A DNA stretch of 15,592 nucleotides from Acidobacteriaceae bacterium. GTDB taxonomy: Bacteria; Acidobacteriota; Terriglobia; Terriglobales; Acidobacteriaceae. This document shows, piece after piece, positions 13,571-15,592 of the stretch (position 1 is the first letter of the stretch; each line of letters starts with the position of its first letter). The notes below the pieces were generated by a model. That model saw nothing but the letters and a program-made list of their open reading frames with translations. It searched no databases and was not told the DNA's origin. The DNA lies in NCBI GenBank assembly GCA_003133425.1, contig PKXI01000128.1:19040-34631 (forward strand), read 5' to 3'. The translations under genes and the position numbers were made by a program.

Positions 13571-14732
13571 AGGTCACCTGGCCCAGAATTACAGCCCTCG
13601 CCGCTCCTGTAGCCGCGGGCACATTTCCAGGACAATGATGCCATGTCTGCCAGGCGAGCAGCGCAAACGCCGCCGCCTCCTTTGCCTCCGCCGGCAAACC
13701 GAATTGCTCGCTCGAGGCAAGTTCGCATCCCAGCAGCTCCAGTCGCTGCGCCAGCATCGCCATCAGCGTGCGGTTGCGCGCTCCGCCTCCGGAAACAATG
13801 TAGTCGACCCCACGCCTCCGCATGCTCGGGAATACGAATCGCTTGTAGCTCTCTGCAATCGTCTGGGCGGTCAGCGCTGTTGCCGTGGCCAATGCATCTT
13901 CTGACCGCTTGCTTTGTCTTTGGCACTTGACTAAGAAATCAGCCGCATAAGCGCGCCCAAACTGTTCCCGCCCCGCCGCACGCGGCGGCTTCAGCCGGAA
14001 ATATGGATTCTGTAACTCCTCAGCTAAAACTGTCCCAAGCACCGTTCCCGCTGCGGAATATGCCCCATTGCGGTCGAATGGCTTGTCAAACAGTTTTTGA
14101 GCCAGTGCATCGATCACCATATTTCCAGGTCCAGTATCAAACGCAATTACCTGTTCAGCAGCGGCCGCCGCGGGAATCCCTGTCAGGTTGGCAATGCCTC
14201 CAATATTCTGCAACACCCGCCCGCGCTTGGCATCCGCGAACATTACGTAGTCCAGCAGCGGAACCAGCGGTGCACCGTGCCCGCCAACAGCCATATCCGC
14301 AGGACGAAAATTTGAGACCACCGGAATCCCAAGCGCACCTGCAATCACAGCCGCTTCCCCTGCCTGCCATGTGCAAGCGAACCGCCTTCCGGCATAGGCT
14401 TCTGCACGTGCCTGATGAAACAGCGTCTGTCCATGGCACCCAATCAGATCCAACTTCACTTTGTGCCGTTTTAGGGTAGCTTCCACCGCCTCCGCGTAAG
14501 CCAGCCCCAGCCGCCAGTTCAGCCGCGCCAGTTCCGCCGTCGAAGTCGATTCCGCATTCATTGCCGCCAGCACCGCTCGCCGCAGCGCGGCAGCGAAGGG
14601 AAATCCCTCATGCGCCAGCAGCGCCAGTTTAGGCCGCTGTTTGCCGGGCACAATTCGCACCACCGCCACGTCGATTCCGTCTGCCGACGTTCCGCTCATG
14701 ATGCCTGCCACAGTCATCGCCTTCGCGTTCAT
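13563..14732 (-). CDS. anmK: Anhydro-N-acetylmuramic acid kinase
   Basis: AnmK hydrolyses the 1,6-anhydro ring of anhydroMurNAc and phosphorylates it with ATP to give MurNAc-6-phosphate, a cytoplasmic step of peptidoglycan recycling. The 389-residue length is normal. Visible motifs are the phosphate-binding GIMSGTSADG (10-19), IGCHGQT near 98-103, and NFRPADMAVGGHGAPLVP (141-158) with the catalytic Asp146. NIGGIANLTG, FDTGPGNMVID and VSGGGARN complete the ASKHA-type ATP site. The start ATG at 14732 overlaps the nagZ stop in an ATGA junction (14729-14732), and the end overlaps the lipoprotein start by 8 nt. The three genes are therefore one translationally coupled operon. NagZ supplies anhydroMurNAc-peptide upstream of this step. 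No MurNAc-6-P etherase (murQ) is in the window. Confidence 0.96.
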   Translation of the reverse strand: MNAKAMTVAGIMSGTSADGIDVAVVRIVPGKQRPKLALLAHEGFPFAAALRRAVLAAMNAESTSTAELARLNWRLGLAYAEAVEATLKRHKVKLDLIGCHGQTLFHQARAEAYAGRRFACTWQAGEAAVIAGALGIPVVSNFRPADMAVGGHGAPLVPLLDYVMFADAKRGRVLQNIGGIANLTGIPAAAAAEQVIAFDTGPGNMVIDALAQKLFDKPFDRNGAYSAAGTVLGTVLAEELQNPYFRLKPPRAAGREQFGRAYAADFLVKCQRQSKRSEDALATATALTAQTIAESYKRFVFPSMRRRGVDYIVSGGGARNRTLMAMLAQRLELLGCELASSEQFGLPAEAKEAAAFALLAWQTWHHCPGNVPAATGAARAVILGQVTYA

Positions 14733-15592
14733 GCGGTCCGCACCTCTGCCGTGGGTTGGTAACTCGCAATCGTCTCACCGAAGCGCAGAATCCGCACCCG
14801 TAGCGCCTCAAATTGCTTTTCTGAAAGTGCCTTTGGAGTCCCACGTTCAAAACATTTCGTCCGCAATCGGGCAATCCTCTTCGCACGCATCAGCACCATC
14901 TCGCGAAATGCCGCGGACCGTTCGCCCTCAGCAATCAAAGCCTCATAGGCACGCAGAATCAACTCAGGACTATGGCAAATCTCCATCAAGTCCATGCCAG
15001 CGCGAACAGCTGCAACGACGGCCTCCTCCATTCGCATGAACTTCAAAATCCCGCCCATCTCAAGATCGTCAGAGAAAACAATCCCCTTGTATCCAATCCG
15101 CCGGCGCAGCACCGTAGTAATCCAATAAGGCGACACGCTCGCTGGTATCGCCTTACTCGGCGTCTCAGGATACGCGGCATGATTCACCATCACCATCGGC
15201 AACTCGTCACGCAATTCGCGATAAGGCGCAAGGTCCTCGCGCCATAGCTCACGTCCACTCCGTCCAATCGCCGGTGTCTCAAGATGCGAGTCGCGCGTGC
15301 CACCACCCAATCCCGGAAAGTGCTTTCCGCACCCCACGACACCATGCATTGCGAGACCGCTCAGAAATCCGCGAGCATATTCCACCACTCCCGCTACCGT
15401 CGCAGCTGCGGCCCTCGTGCCCATCACCTCAGCCGATTCCGACAGCCCGAGGTCTACTACCGGCGCGAGCGTTGTATTGAAGCCGAATGCCTTTACCGCC
15501 TGCGCAACCAATTCGCCATGCTCCCGCGCCGGCCAGGAGCCTTCCATCCCACCGCTGACGGGTGCCCCCCCCTTGCGCGTTTTTTGCGCAAG
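14729..15592 (-). CDS. nagZ: Beta-N-acetylglucosaminidase NagZ, GH3, N-terminus outside the window
   Basis: NagZ removes the GlcNAc residue from GlcNAc-anhydroMurNAc peptides during cell-wall recycling. The frame is open from the right edge to the stop at 14729, giving 288 codons; the N-terminal part of the barrel is missing. Numbering from the edge, FGFNTTLAPVVDL (36-48), GCGKHFPGLGG (87-97) and the catalytic His/Asp dyad in TRDSH (Asp101, His103) are visible. The nucleophile is Asp175 in FSDDLEMGG. The DSH dyad is the hallmark of NagZ-type GH3 enzymes. An ATG at 15547 exists but lacks a ribosome-binding site and would remove an essential part of the barrel, so it is not the real start. The first 11 or so visible codons are read through a palindromic hairpin repeat that looks inserted in the gene. 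The gene overlaps anmK by 4 nt. Confidence 0.92.
   Translation of the reverse strand, partial: LAQKTRKGGAPVSGGMEGSWPAREHGELVAQAVKAFGFNTTLAPVVDLGLSESAEVMGTRAAAATVAGVVEYARGFLSGLAMHGVVGCGKHFPGLGGGTRDSHLETPAIGRSGRELWREDLAPYRELRDELPMVMVNHAAYPETPSKAIPASVSPYWITTVLRRRIGYKGIVFSDDLEMGGILKFMRMEEAVVAAVRAGMDLMEICHSPELILRAYEALIAEGERSAAFREMVLMRAKRIARLRTKCFERGTPKALSEKQFEALRVRILRFGETIASYQPTAEVRTA
15561..15592. repeat. Hairpin repeat, copy 2, within the nagZ reading frame
   Basis: CTTGCGC (15572-15578) and GCGCAAG (15586-15592) form a perfect 7-bp stem around the loop GTTTTTT; the window ends before the outer part of the right arm. Upstream comes GGTGCCCC and more Cs, matching the GTGCCCC-CCTT-GC design of the copy at 2023-2057, including the 7-nt loop starting GT. 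The C8 run 15565-15572 lies inside it. It is translated in frame as part of NagZ. Confidence 0.55.

Overview
The window reads like a high-GC acidobacterial (Terriglobia-type) chromosome segment. The pointers are a very large TonB-dependent receptor with an N-terminal carboxypeptidase-regulatory-like domain (an Oar-like architecture expanded in Acidobacteria), a neighbouring DUF5666-type secreted protein, and a secreted GH2 beta-mannosidase. This taxonomic call is inference from gene content, not from a marker gene.

Layout. (i) 1-277, minus: a small two-module zinc-ribbon protein running off the left edge. (ii) 278-737: mostly non-coding, with one doubtful minus-strand ORF. (iii) 738-3503, plus: a four-gene operon for a MNIO-modified, ribosomally made peptide of the bufferin/Hvf type. 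It comprises a secreted Cys-rich precursor (bufA-like), a DUF692 MNIO enzyme (bufB), a DUF2063 partner (bufC) and a DoxX-like membrane protein (bufD/hvfX-like). The spacer between precursor and enzyme holds a strong hairpin and four tandem heptamers. The enzyme-partner spacer holds a hairpin repeat that recurs at the right edge of the window. (iv) 3555-4684, plus: a family 4 glycosyltransferase split by a frameshift at a C9 tract. (v) 4811-7456, plus: a secreted GH2 beta-mannosidase followed by a clear intrinsic terminator. (vi) 10560-7516 and 11779-10601, minus: a DUF5666-repeat protein followed by a TonB-dependent receptor, both with long Gly-rich tracts. (vii) 15592-12053, minus: a tightly coupled peptidoglycan-recycling operon, nagZ (5' end missing) - anmK - family 5 peptide-binding lipoprotein, with overlapping stop/start codons.

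How they work together. The precursor would be exported to the periplasm after BufB, helped by BufC, oxidises its cysteines to a metal-binding heterocycle. Known relatives of this system buffer or sequester copper, so metal (probably copper) stress protection is the best guess. On the right side, NagZ cuts GlcNAc from anhydromuropeptides, AnmK converts the released anhydroMurNAc to MurNAc-6-phosphate, and the lipoprotein may capture muropeptides or other peptides.

The most interesting part is the MNIO operon. Its precursor core has one cysteine every six residues in a CKG-type repeat, unlike the DUF2282 or EGKCG cores I know best, and its spacers carry unusual structural elements.
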